From positions 45,964,501-46,028,500 of the forward strand of contig NC_088919.1 of assembly GCF_963576675.1 (NCBI RefSeq): a DNA stretch of 64,000 nt, given 5' to 3'. Position 1 is the first letter of the stretch; every line of letters starts with the position of its first letter. Below are positions 12,691 through 22,971 of the stretch, one piece after another. Source of the DNA: Euphorbia lathyris (lineage: Eukaryota; Streptophyta; Magnoliopsida; Malpighiales; Euphorbiaceae). Below the pieces are notes generated by a model, which ran no database searches, had not been told where the DNA came from, and saw nothing but the letters and a program-made list of their open reading frames with translations. A program made the position numbers and the translations under genes.

Positions 12691-13015
12691 AAAGGGAGGG
12701 ATGTGTGATATCACTTTATTCTATACGAATACACGTGGAATAATAGATCACTTCCGCCTTCAAATGTAACCGCCAGAGTCACGCGGACTAGTAAAAAAAA
12801 GGTTTTAAAGGTACAATTGTTACAATACAATAACCGTTATTAGCATCCCCATTCAATAAATGTCATATGGTCCTCTACTCACATTTAGGATATATAACCT
12901 AAATCTCTTCAAAGTACTCATCTGTCCCCGCTTCTATTTGACTACTTTTCTATCTTATCTCAAGTAACTAGTAAACTTACCAAGCTTAGCTCGGAATTCC
13001 AAACATCATCCGTTT
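12691..13015 (+). mobile_element. Gypsy-like polypurine tract and LTR remnant
   Basis: AAAGGGAGGGA at 12691-12701 is followed by TGTGATATCAC at 12704, as a polypurine tract followed by an LTR start. The sequence after it holds ACACGTGG and a TATATAA near 12890. The right end is unclear. With 11041-12180 it probably belongs to one decayed non-autonomous gypsy-like element. Confidence 0.4.
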
Positions 13016-13707
13016 ATATATATACTCCCCTCCTTTAAGACACATGGTAAGGTACAATTAGGAATTAATTAATTATCAATATAGTATAGAAAAAATAATC
13101 AAGTAATCTTATTTATTTTTAATAAAGGACAGCATTATTGGAGGTAATTAAAAAATAGAGAAAGTCATGTGTTGATATTAGGAACCCCACACGTTTTCTG
13201 ATGTCTTAATCAAAGCTGACTTTGGGCAGACCCATTTCGTAATCCAAAATTAAAAAGGATTTAGTAAATTAATTATTTATAAAATCATACTACAACTTTT
13301 TGGCTCTATGCAATCGGATTTTCTCTCCTAGCAATTTATGCTTTTCATTCCCCATTTTTGGCATCCAAAGTTCTCTCTCTCCTCCTTTCTCTCTCTAAAT
13401 ATATATATTTTCTTTTGAACTCTCTAAATAGTTTATTAGATATATACACACAGAGCAAACTAACACATGGTGTTATGTGAATAATAATAATAATAATAAA
13501 TGAAATATGTTGATTTTAATTATTGATCAAGATCATCCACAAACAACTTGAATCTTTAAACCACTCAATCCAATATCAATTAATAATTATGATGTATTTC
13601 ATTTGGTCTTTTTTATAGGTTATTTTTATTGTTTGATTGTATATATCAAACAATAAAAATAATCTATAAAAAGAAGGATCGAATGAACACTTAGTATATA
13701 CGGTAAA
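13016..13707. other. AT-rich intergenic DNA with (AAT)n
   Basis: No gene seen. Contains TATATATA runs, CT-rich stretches near 13375-13400 and an (AAT)n microsatellite near 13480-13500. The last 15 bases (13693-13707) are the left target duplication of the LINE. Confidence 0.6.
13693..13707. repeat. Target site duplication, left copy (LINE)
   Basis: AGTATATACGGTAAA, identical to 19546-19560 right after the LINE poly(A). Confidence 0.9.
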
Positions 13708-13825
13708 AATCACACTTTATTATAGCCCTCTCCTTTGGAGAAAAAAATAGGATCTTGGAGAAAAAATAGAATCTTGTCATAATTTCTCTTGGTGATTAAC
13801 CTTGCGATCGTCGTTCGGTCTCCCA

Positions 13826-15310
13826 ATGGAGACCCTTCAGCTGCCCGTCTTCGGTCGGCGGCCGGCTGACCCCTCGAATCCGTTTTCTTCTGATCCACAG
13901 GGGCCTTCATGGTCGAGATTGAATCGTGGTGTGGAGCCACCACGCAGGAACTGGAGAGACCTATTACTGAATAAAGAAGTGCTACGAGATTCCAATGTTC
14001 GTGAAAACCTTCGTGAGAATGGGAAAGTGGTGATTACTGTTGATGAGGCGAATCCTTTATACTCAAAGGTATCGCTTGACTCATCCTTGAAACAACAATT
14101 AACAATTCAATGGGAGAGCGCCCTAATCATTAAGCTATTTGGGAGAAAGCTGGGCTATATTGCCTTGCACAAGAAGGTTTCAGATTTGTGGAAGACGATT
14201 GCCAACTTTAAGATGATGGAAGTTGGGAATGGTTTTTATGTTGTTAAATTTGATGACCCCCTGGACAGAGAGCATGTAATACTGGATGGACCTTGGATTG
14301 TTCTAGGAAATTATCTGACAGTTCATACCTTGTCCCCCACATTTTCTCCTTCAGACTCCCTGATTGAATCTACCCTTGTGTGGCTTAGGTTCCTTCAAAT
14401 ACCATTGTTCTATTATAATCAAGATGTTCTTTTGGCTATTGCCGAAGCTATTAGAAATCCTATTAAGGTCGACGATAACACGGTCTTTGCTGATCGTGGT
14501 AAGTTTGCAAGGGTCTGTGTTGAGATTAACCTGCTGAAACCCCTTATTGCTTGTTTTGATCTTGATAGGATGGAGCAGAGAGTAGAATATGAAGGTTTAC
14601 ATACCGTGTGTACTGGCTGCGGTCGTTATGGTCATCTTAGACAGGTTTGCTCCTGGCCTAGTGTCAATGAAGTTTTGTGCACAAGAGTGACACGAGCTGA
14701 GAGTGATACAATGGAGCAGACTAAGAAGCCTATAATGGATCCTATGATTGAAGGAAACAATAGTGGGTCAATTTCGATTTTTGCTGCTACTATTTCAAGT
14801 CGGGAGGAGCATGAGTATGGACCTTGGATGGTTGTGCCCCGAAGGAAGCAAGCTTCTCATGCCAGAGTCCCTTTTAAGCCGTTTGATGTTGACCCTAGGA
14901 ATGTTGATGTGAATTCCTTTGAGGGAGTCCATTCAGATTGGGGCAAGAGTAAGGAAATTGGTAGCAAGGTCTTTGCTAGCTCGGGGCTAAATGAGGCTGC
15001 TGCGAGTCGAAACAAGAAAGGGAAGAGGTTGAATGTTGTTACAAGTAGCAGATCTTTTGTGAGCAAGAACTCTTTTGGGGACTTGGATGGTCCTGAGTCG
15101 AATGAGGCTAACAAGGCCTTGAAGTTGGCTCCACCTGGCTTTGATGCAAGGAAAAATAAAGGTAAACGGATTCGGTTGCAGTCGGATGTTAGGGGACAGA
15201 CTAGCGGCCTCCATTCTAGTCAAAGTGAATGTTTGGCTACTGGTAGGATATCTGAGGAGTTAGAGAACATGGAAGGAGTTGTGGAAGAGATGTTGCACCT
15301 CCCTAGATAA
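13826..15310 (+). CDS. LINE ORF1: DUF4283-type nucleic-acid-binding protein
   Basis: The 494-codon frame is open from ATG 13826 (upstream in-frame TTG at 13802). The first ~200 residues resemble the DUF4283 region found at the start of plant LINE ORF1 (IKLFGRKLGYIALHKK, VVKFDDPLDREHVILDGPW). A CCHC knuckle CTGCGRYGHLRQVC lies near residue 268. The C-terminal half is basic and low in structure (KKGKR, RKNKGKRIR). The protein is expected to bind LINE RNA as part of the retrotransposition complex. It ends 41 bases before ORF2. It is open while ORF2 is broken. Function is by family analogy. Confidence 0.88.
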   Translation: METLQLPVFGRRPADPSNPFSSDPQGPSWSRLNRGVEPPRRNWRDLLLNKEVLRDSNVRENLRENGKVVITVDEANPLYSKVSLDSSLKQQLTIQWESALIIKLFGRKLGYIALHKKVSDLWKTIANFKMMEVGNGFYVVKFDDPLDREHVILDGPWIVLGNYLTVHTLSPTFSPSDSLIESTLVWLRFLQIPLFYYNQDVLLAIAEAIRNPIKVDDNTVFADRGKFARVCVEINLLKPLIACFDLDRMEQRVEYEGLHTVCTGCGRYGHLRQVCSWPSVNEVLCTRVTRAESDTMEQTKKPIMDPMIEGNNSGSISIFAATISSREEHEYGPWMVVPRRKQASHARVPFKPFDVDPRNVDVNSFEGVHSDWGKSKEIGSKVFASSGLNEAAASRNKKGKRLNVVTSSRSFVSKNSFGDLDGPESNEANKALKLAPPGFDARKNKGKRIRLQSDVRGQTSGLHSSQSECLATGRISEELENMEGVVEEMLHLPR

Positions 15311-15351
15311 GCATTGTTGGTGTTATTTGCTTCTCTTTTGTTTTTCCTTTA

Positions 15352-18300
15352 ATGTGTTTTGTCATTTGGAATTGCTTTGGCACTGGAGGAAGGGTCTTTC
15401 AGAGGTCGCTGTTTCATCTTATTAGGACCCATCGTCCTTCTATTGTTGTTCTTCTTGAACCTAGGATTCCTGGCTCCCGTGTTGACCAAATTCGGAAAGG
15501 TATGGGGTTTAGTTCTATGGAGATTGTGGAAAGTGATGGCTTCAGGGGAGGGATTTGGATGTTTTGGGACGCTGCTGATGTGCTAGTTGATGTTCAGTAT
15601 AAAAATTACTAGTTAATTCATGCATGTGTCACTATCCTGGTTGGTAGCTCAAAGGGAGTTAAGTTTGAGCTTACTGTTGTTTACGTAAGACCCCAGGGTG
15701 CTGCTAAGAGTCAGTTTATGGCCGATATGGTGAGTGTGAAGTCCTCTGTCAGACTTCCCTAGGTTATTGCAGGAGACTTCAAGTGTATTAAATCCGTTGA
15801 GGAAAAATTAGGAGGCTCAAGTGTTTCTGCTTCTCGTTGTGCTTCTTTTTCTAATTGGATTAACTCTCTCCAGCTCATTGATGTGGGGTTTGTTGGCCCC
15901 CCTTTTACTTGGTTCTGCGGGTGCTCCCCTCGCACTCGTGTTGCCTGTAGGTTGGATCGGGCTTTGTGTGATTATGGCTGGAGGCATTTGTTTCCTAACG
16001 GGATTGTTCGGCATCTCCTAAGACACAACTCTGACCACATGCCTATATTGATTAATGTAATGTATGGTAGCCCGAGGCGTAGCCGTGTAGATTTTAGGCT
16101 GCTTGGGCTGAATACCATGTGTTACGAGAAGCTTTCAAAACTATATGCTAAGAGATAACTAGGATGGGTCGAATGGGTTGGTTAAGGGCCTCCAGCATCT
16201 GGCTTCTAGTCTTCAGAATTGGAACTCTAGCACTTTTGGTAATATCTTCTATAGAAAGAAAAGGCTTATGGCTCATCTTGATGGTGTTCAAAAAAGGTTG
16301 TGTCAGGTTAATGAGGGAGGCCTGTTTAAACTGGAAAGACGATTGTCTAATGAGTTGTCGGCAGTTCTTCTACAGGAGGTACTTCTTTGGTTCCAGAAAT
16401 CCCATGTTCAATAGATTAAATGTGGTGATCGGAACTCCAGGTTTTTTCATACTTCGACCTTGATCCGTAGGAAGAGAAATCGCATTGCTGGTCTTCAAGA
16501 TATTGGGGCTGAGTGGATTTGGGATGATAGTCGTCTGAAGCAGCTGGTAGTTAGCTACTTTTAGGGGGTGTACACGAATGACGTGAGGGGTAGACCAAAG
16601 CTCAGGACTTGTCAGAGTTTTCCGAATTGGAACGCTACGGCCATTGATGGTCTGAACAGGTTGTTTTCTACTAAGGATGTCAAGAGAGCAATTTTTGCTA
16701 TGCCCCCTTTTAAAGCGCATGGTAAAGATGGGTTCTAGGCTTTTATCTACCAGAAGTTCTGGGACATCCTTAGACCCGCTGCTTGCACTTGTGCTCTAAA
16801 CGCGCTCGATTCGGGAGTTTTGGAGGAGGGTTTGAACACAACCCTGATTACCCTTATTCCTAAAGTGGCCAATCCTAATAACCTGACCCAATTCCGGCCC
16901 ATTAGCTTATGTAACATGCTGTATAAGGCCATCACTAAATGCTTAGTTCTGAGATTAAAAGAACACCTCCAGTATCTCATTGGCCCGTGTCAAAGTAGTT
17001 TTGTTCCGGGTAGGAAGATTTCTGATAATGTTATTCTTATGGAAGAGGTTGTGCATTCCCTTAAACGAAGATCAGGTAGAACGAGAGTCATGATCCTTAA
17101 GCTTGATCGGGAGAAAGCTTATGACCGCATTAATTGGTATTTCCTCCGTGATACGTTGGTGCTTCTTAATATTCCTCCTCATTGGGTGGACTTGATTATG
17201 ACTTGTATTTCCACTCCGCGTATGTCAGTTCTGTGGAATGGAGAAGAGTCTCAGGAGTTCAGCATGCATTGTGGTCTTCGTCAAGGGGATCCTCTGTCCC
17301 CTTATTTGTTTGTGCTTTGTATTGAGCGGCTGAGCCATCTTATTGGTGATGCCATTGGGAATGGGAGATGGAAGCCGATACAAGTGTCTAGAAGAGGTCC
17401 TAAGCTCTCTCATTTGATGTTTGCTGATGATATTGTGCTGATGGCGCAGGCGTCAGTAGATCAGGCCATCACGATGAAAGGTGTCCTGGACAGTTTTTGT
17501 TTTGCTTCAGGGTAGTGTGTTATCTTCTCCAAATCGAGGGTCTCCTTCTCCTCTAATGTTCTGGAGTGGGTTGTTTCTAGGATTTGCGCGGTGTTGCAAG
17601 TGGCACCAACTACGAACCTAGGTAAGTATCTGGGAGTTTTTCTCTTCCATAAACATGTGGATCGTAGTGACTTTCAACATGTAATGGACAGAGTGCAGAA
17701 CATGTTGAATGGGTGGAAGAGTCATTGACTATCCCTTGCTAGTAGAACCACCCCGATTCGCTCTGTTGCCTCCTCTATTCCTTCTTACATTATGCAGACG
17801 ACGATTATGCCGATAAATGTGTGTCGCCTTTTGGATCGTTTAAATCGTCAATTTTTGTGGCATAGTGTGGGTAGCCGGCGTAAAACTCACCTTGTCCGAT
17901 GGGACATTGTGTGTCGACCAAGATGTTGGGGTGTCCTGGGAATTCGCCCCACGTGGGAGTTTAATTTGGCTATGGTGGCGAAGCTTGATTGGAGGTTAAT
18001 CACTGAAGATTCGACCCTTTGGGTTCAAGTTTTGAGGAACAGGTATATGAGAGGTACATCTGATCTTAAGGAGATTCGTGCTAAGCAAAATTCTAGTCAT
18101 GTTTGGAAGAGCATTGTGCAGGGTTCAGTTTTATTGAAACATGGGCTTGAAAGGCTCGTCGGGAATGGTACTTCAACGAAATTCTAGACTGATAGATGGG
18201 TGGGGGATAGCACTCTTGAGGAAAATTGTATTTCAGTGATTCTTGAGACTGTTAGAGGTAGATCTATAGCTTCATATTGGAGGAGGGAAGGGGCTGGGAT

Positions 18301-19533
18301 TGGGAGATGCTTCATGGTCTGATTCCGAGCTCTACTTTGCTTCACCTGGCATCAATGGTCGTTTTTCCCGGCGACGAGCAACAAGATTCCTGGAGGTGGC
18401 GGCTCACTAGTTCAGGTATGTTTAGCGTCAAATCTGCGTTTAGTTTAACCCAAGTCCAGGGGAGGGATTTGATGCATACTAAGAATTGGAAGATGATTTG
18501 GAATTTGCAAACCCCGGAGAGATTGAAATACTTTATTTGGTTACTAATGTACGAAGCTGTTTTGGTTAATACTGTTCGGATGGCGAGACATCTGAGCGAG
18601 TCTGATGTGTGCTTAGCGTGCAGTTTTTCGGAGTCATTATTGCACATTTTGAGGGACTGCAGTGAGGCTGTGGGGCTTTGGCGGATCCTGATACCTGCTG
18701 TGGATTGGATTGAGTTTTGCCGCGCTGATCTTAGTTCTTGGCTGTTAGCTGGTCTCAGTAAAAAGGGGAATTGGCGTGGTATAGACTGGAGTACCATGTT
18801 TGTCTACACCATCTGGTGGCTGTGGCGGTGGAGATGCTCGGTAGTGTTCGATCCGGATACTGCTGTTTGTCGAAATAAGCTGGAATTTGTATATGGTAAA
18901 GCTGGAGAATGTCAGAAAGCCTTTTTAGATGAGCAGCGCATGAGAAATGGAAGTAGAAGGACTGTCATGGTTAGTTGGAAGCCCCCGTTGAAGGGCTGGA
19001 TCAAGGTGAATAGTGATGGCGCTTGTAAGGGAGCCCCGGGTTCGGCGGCTGCAGGGGGCGTTGCTCGGAATGACAATGGAGTTTGGGTAGGAGGGTTCGC
19101 TATTAACGTAGGTATTTGCAGTGATGTGCTTGTGGAGCTATGGGGTCTGTACTTCGGGTTAAAGTTTGCTTGGGATAGACATTTCCGTAGAGTTGTATTC
19201 GAAATGGACTCGCTTATGGTTGTGGATTTGGTGAAGAATGGTAAGGATCATAGGCATAGGTTCTTTTGGTTGATTAATGAGTGTCAAAGATTATTAAGAC
19301 AGGATTGGGAAGAGGTTAAGTTGATTCATGTTCTCCGCGAAGGTAACCGTGTCGCGGACTGAATGGCGAATTACGTAGGAAGTTTACCCCTGGGTCTTCA
19401 CGAGTGTGAGGTGCCCATTGCAGGCATCATGGATATCTTATTTTCTGATATTTATGGTACTTGTCTTCCTAGGATGACTAGTATCACTTACCTTGTTCTT
19501 TGTTGTGCTTCGGGGTTTCGTCCCCTCCATTAA
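15352..19533 (+). pseudogene. LINE ORF2: APE endonuclease-RT-RNase H, with stops and two frameshifts
   Basis: It starts at ATG 15352 with the endonuclease opening WNCFGTGGRVFQRSLF; FTWFCGC, CRLDRAL and HNSDHMPIL follow near 15900-16050. RT motifs lie at 16820-17515: LIPKVANPNNLTQFRPISLCN, SFVPGRKISDN, LKLDREKAYDRINW, LRQGDPLSPYLF and the catalytic FADD. A zf-RVT domain (18420-18660) and RNase H (VNSDGACKGAPG, EMDSLMVVDLV) follow; the frame closes with TAA at 19531. In-frame stops are at 15610, 15760, 16412, 16562, 16736, 17513, 17726, 18185 and 19360; most replace expected Trp or Gln codons. The frame shifts once near 16160 and once near 18285. Confidence 0.92.
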
Positions 19534-19545
19534 GATAAAAAAAAA

Positions 19546-19560
19546 AGTATATACGGTAAA
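19546..19560. repeat. Target site duplication, right copy (LINE)
   Basis: AGTATATACGGTAAA, identical to 13693-13707. Confidence 0.9.
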
Positions 19561-19820
19561 TTTTAATAAGGAAATCATTTATTTAAAGAATATATAATGA
19601 TAACATATGATAAAATAATACGTTTGATATATTCAAAGCAAGATAACTAAACCTCGTGAGACTAAGACAGAACATCAACTCGATTGGATATTCAAACCTT
19701 CTATTATAGATGGACATTCAACACAAAGGGTAGTTCAGATCATATAAATGAAAGGATTATTGTATTCCTCACTATTAACGAGCTTATATCCTTTGTAAAT
19801 TATGATTCTTCCGTATTTGA

Positions 19821-19892
<72 letters not shown>

Positions 19893-20115
19893 GGAATATA
19901 ATAATCCTTTCATTTATATGATCTGAATTATCCTATCCAATCCAATAATTAATTTTTATTTATCTCAAAATAAAAGGCAATTTAAATAGGATTATATTTG
20001 GTAAAAATCAATTAAGATGTGTGGATTAAATTAAATTGCCATGTATTATAGAACAGAAATTATTATATAGAAAAACATGTATTATGGAACGAATAGATTA
20101 CTAAAGTCTTTTTTT
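19561..20115. other. AT-rich intergenic DNA outside the inverted repeat
   Basis: No gene seen. It contains the inverted repeat with (TA)n core listed separately. The apparent ORF across the TA tract encodes only a Tyr-Ile run and is not a gene. Confidence 0.6.
19734..19927. repeat. 41-bp inverted repeat (40/41) flanking a loop with a long (TA)n tract
   Basis: The left arm is 19734-19774 and the right arm 19887-19927. Both run between TTCAGATCAT and CCTCACTA, with one mismatch. The loop holds about 50 unique bases and then (TA)n from about 19824 to 19886. The arms can pair as a hairpin or cruciform. Confidence 0.85.
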
Positions 20116-20651
20116 AGGGTAAAATCCAAAAAAGAAAAAAAAACTCATGTGCTTTTATGTATTGTCAAACTAATACTTGAAAAAAAATTGTCCACAAAGT
20201 GACTGAGCTTTTTCGTTTTTCTAAAAACGATGATCTTTTAGTTTGACACTATAAAATGATTTCAAAATGAAAAATTTCAAGAATTAAAGTTGTTTAGTAC
20301 CAATGAAACCAAATTTTTTATTTTTCAAAATCATCATTTTCGAAGCTTTATCTCTCTAAAACATTCATTTTCTCTCTCCTCATTAAACAACACATAAATG
20401 ACCTCAAAATTAAAAAAAAATTAAAACATTGAAGAATTAAAGTCGCTTAAAATGTCATCAAGTCTTTGGATTTTTCAAATTTGAGGTCGTCAATGCTCAT
20501 TTTAAGTTTAAGATCTTTGTTTTTAGTAAAACGAAAAACCTTAGTCATCTTCTTGACAAAATGAAAATGCTGAGCCAATTTTTGTAATATTTTATCAAGT
20601 ACTAGTTTGACAATATATGAAAGCACATGAGTTTTTTTGGACTTTACGCTT
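20116..20651. mobile_element. Non-autonomous element with long imperfect terminal inverted repeats (MITE/foldback)
   Basis: The ends read inward as GGGTAAAATCC and GCGTAAAGTCC, followed by a near-identical stretch (ACTCATGTGCTTTTATGTAT left, ACTCATGTGCTTTCATATAT right). Weaker similarity extends to about 130 bases on each side, up to a shared GTTTTTCG/CTTTTTCG. There is no coding capacity. No clean target duplication was found because the flanks are T-rich, so the superfamily is unassigned. Confidence 0.6.
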
Positions 20652-21294
20652 TTTTATTACAAAAAATTAAGGGTATGAGGGGTATCTCTAGATCAAAGTC
20701 TAGGAAAGAGAAAACCCTAGGGTCACAAAGGAGCTTGTAAGAGGACGTACATATTTATGAGGAACTTACTAATTGAAAAAGTTTTGATGGAACTGTGAAA
20801 ATTCGAAGAAAATTGAGAACTTGGAAGCGCGAAAAGGTTAATCCAGAAACTCTTTTTCCTTTTATAGCTTGTTTTCACATTGGGAGACGAAATAATGATT
20901 TTGTAAAAGCTATCATTACAAGCGCGCCGCTCGATAATCCCCGAAAACCTATTCATTTCCACCTTTAATAAATAGTAGCATACTTATTAACGCGTCGTGG
21001 CATTTTAGTAGAAAATATTTTTGATTTGACAAAACACCTACAAAAAAACACGTGCCCTACCAGTAGACGTCACACCTCGAATATAGTGTCTAAATCCCTC
21101 AACTACCCTAAAAAAGGAAGTAGACATCGTGCTAAAGGATGCCTCAAGCATAAGAAAATGTAGCAACATCCCACTTCGGCCATAAAATCCTACGTTGGCC
21201 AACGTTGGACCTCTAAATTAGGTTCGTTTTCAATACGCTGAACCTCGACCCTAGCAAGCTTTAAAGGACTTCGGTTGACCGGAAGGGGGGCGTC
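20652..21294. other. Non-coding DNA, possibly 3' internal part of a gypsy-like element
   Basis: No ORF or gene signature. It lies directly before a polypurine-like GGAAGGGGGG (21281-21290) and an LTR-like start, so it may be decayed internal sequence of that element. Confidence 0.35.
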
Positions 21295-21760
21295 TGATAA
21301 CATGTACTTTACTGTATCAGTCACGTGACCAATAGATGTGCACTCGAAGAAGTTGTAACCGTCTTACAAAGTAGAGTAACGAAACAAACAAGCCAACTTA
21401 TAAAGTTTTCATTCCATAACACACGACTTGCGAATATACAGCCAAATCGTAGTGGACCCATTACGAGATACATTCATCCTTATGCTTCTACACGTGTCTC
21501 TAACACCAGTTAGGGCACACCAACTAATGGTAGTCTCAACTACCCATCCGTATCTTATAAATAGAATAAGATAAATTGCACAGAGAAAGTACATCATTAT
21601 TGAGTCTTAAAGTTTATACTTCTTCCTCTACTTCAAGTACTCTGCTAACTTAGGCATTAGAGTGGAGTCGTCGGTGGGCCTCCCTTCCTTCGATATCATT
21701 TTCGTCTTATGTGAGGCGATCAATTGACTGATGCCCTGCCCCTAAGCTCATTTTAAGATC
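21295..21760 (+). mobile_element. Gypsy-type LTR fragment
   Basis: It begins TGATAACATG right after GGAAGGGGGG, resembling the TGATAACATT start of the gypsy LTR at 49987. It has a TATA-like TATAAATAG near 21557 and the downstream string TTAGGCATTAGAGTGGAGTC near 21651, a type common near the end of gypsy LTRs. The right boundary is approximate. Confidence 0.5.
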
Positions 21761-21887
21761 CTCTTACATTATATATATATATAGTTTCATCTATATATGT
21801 AATATATTTTTAGCCTCTTGTATTGTATTTGAAAAAACTCTATTCACCCCATCAATTGGTTTAAAATTACAAATTGATTCTCTGAAA

Positions 21888-22601
21888 CAGTGGCAGAACC
21901 AGAACTCAAACTAAGCCGGAGCTTAAATATTTAATAATAAATTTTTATAACGTTAAAAATATTATATCACGTAAATTTCAATAATTTTTAACACAATAAT
22001 TTGGGGGGCTAATTTTAACCGTGTGGTTGATGATAAATTTTCAAAGTCCAGCTCGTTAGGGATGGGCAAAATTTTTTTAACCTCCAACGCGTTAAAACTG
22101 TAAAATTGTTGTTATTTTTTAGAAACTAGCATTGAACTAATAGAAAATTAAACATGTTTACTTTTTTTTTTAATGGTAAAGACATAATAAAAATGAATAT
22201 TAAATATGTTTACTTTTTTTTTAATGGTAAAGACATATCAAAATAAAAATAAAGAGTCCATTTAAATTATTTATTTTTTGGTAGGAAATGAAAGAAAAAC
22301 AGTCCATTTAAATTAATTAATAATAGTAATATGTTTTTATAATTATTGAAAAATAAAATTAAAATAAATAAAAACTTTTTAAAAGAAAATGAGGTTGAAG
22401 GGAGTTGAACATAGACCTTTCAAATAGAAGTAAGTATCCTTAACCATCTCATCTACATTTAAACATTAAAATAATACTACATAAAGTCAATATAATTTTC
22501 TCCAAGATATTATCAGACACCATTACTAAAAAAAAATTTCTCAATTCTCCGGCGGCCTGCCGGCGCTCGACCCCACCCCAAACCCCTTAGTTCCGCCCCT
22601 T
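21888..22601. mobile_element. hAT-like non-autonomous element with 8-bp TSD CTCTGAAA
   Basis: CTCTGAAA is present at 21880-21887 and 22602-22609. The element starts CAGTGGCAGAACCAG and its other end reads AAGGGGCGGAACTAAG inward, an imperfect TIR of the CAGTGGCGGA type seen in plant hAT elements. It is AT-rich with no coding capacity. Confidence 0.55.
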
Positions 22602-22624
22602 CTCTGAAAGATACTTATTAATTT

Positions 22625-22739
22625 GGGATAATTACTAATCTGACCCAATCAAGGACCCCAATTTACATATCTAACCCACATTGCTTTTATTTTACCAAAT
22701 TAGACATTTAAACCCATTTTGGACAAAACTACCCTTATT
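22625..22739 (+). repeat. Left terminal inverted repeat of the MULE
   Basis: It starts GGGATAATTACTAATCTGAC and ends CTACCCTTATT. It pairs with 30600-30714 at 111 of 115 positions. Confidence 0.95.
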
Positions 22740-22971
22740 TTAGTTTGAAGGTTCATCTCCTACCTCCCGCTGCTTCCACTTCGACTTCCTCACCTGACCT
22801 TTCCCATTCAACTTCATTGTGGTTCATCTTCTTCAGTTTTAGTGTGTTTCAACTGCATTTTACGTTTTGAATTCATCACTATATATAATCCGGGCCGTTC
22901 TTCTCTATATTTTCATTTTGATTTTCATCTCCTACCTCGTGGCCCGTTTTCATTTGCTGCGCACGGCGACG

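Larger units (their letters stand above)
13708..19545 (+). mobile_element. Full-length L1-type LINE retrotransposon
   Basis: It has ORF1 (gag-like with zinc knuckle), ORF2 (endonuclease, RT, zf-RVT, RNase H), a short terminal A-run (about 19536-19546) and a perfect 15-bp target duplication on both sides. The domain order and the C-terminal RNase H are typical of plant L1-clade LINEs. Stops in ORF2 show it is no longer autonomous. No 5' truncation is evident because ORF1 is complete. Confidence 0.93.

Noticed and set aside
19684..19926. 80-codon ORF
   Set aside because: Mostly a Tyr-Ile run from the (TA)n tract; no coding signal.
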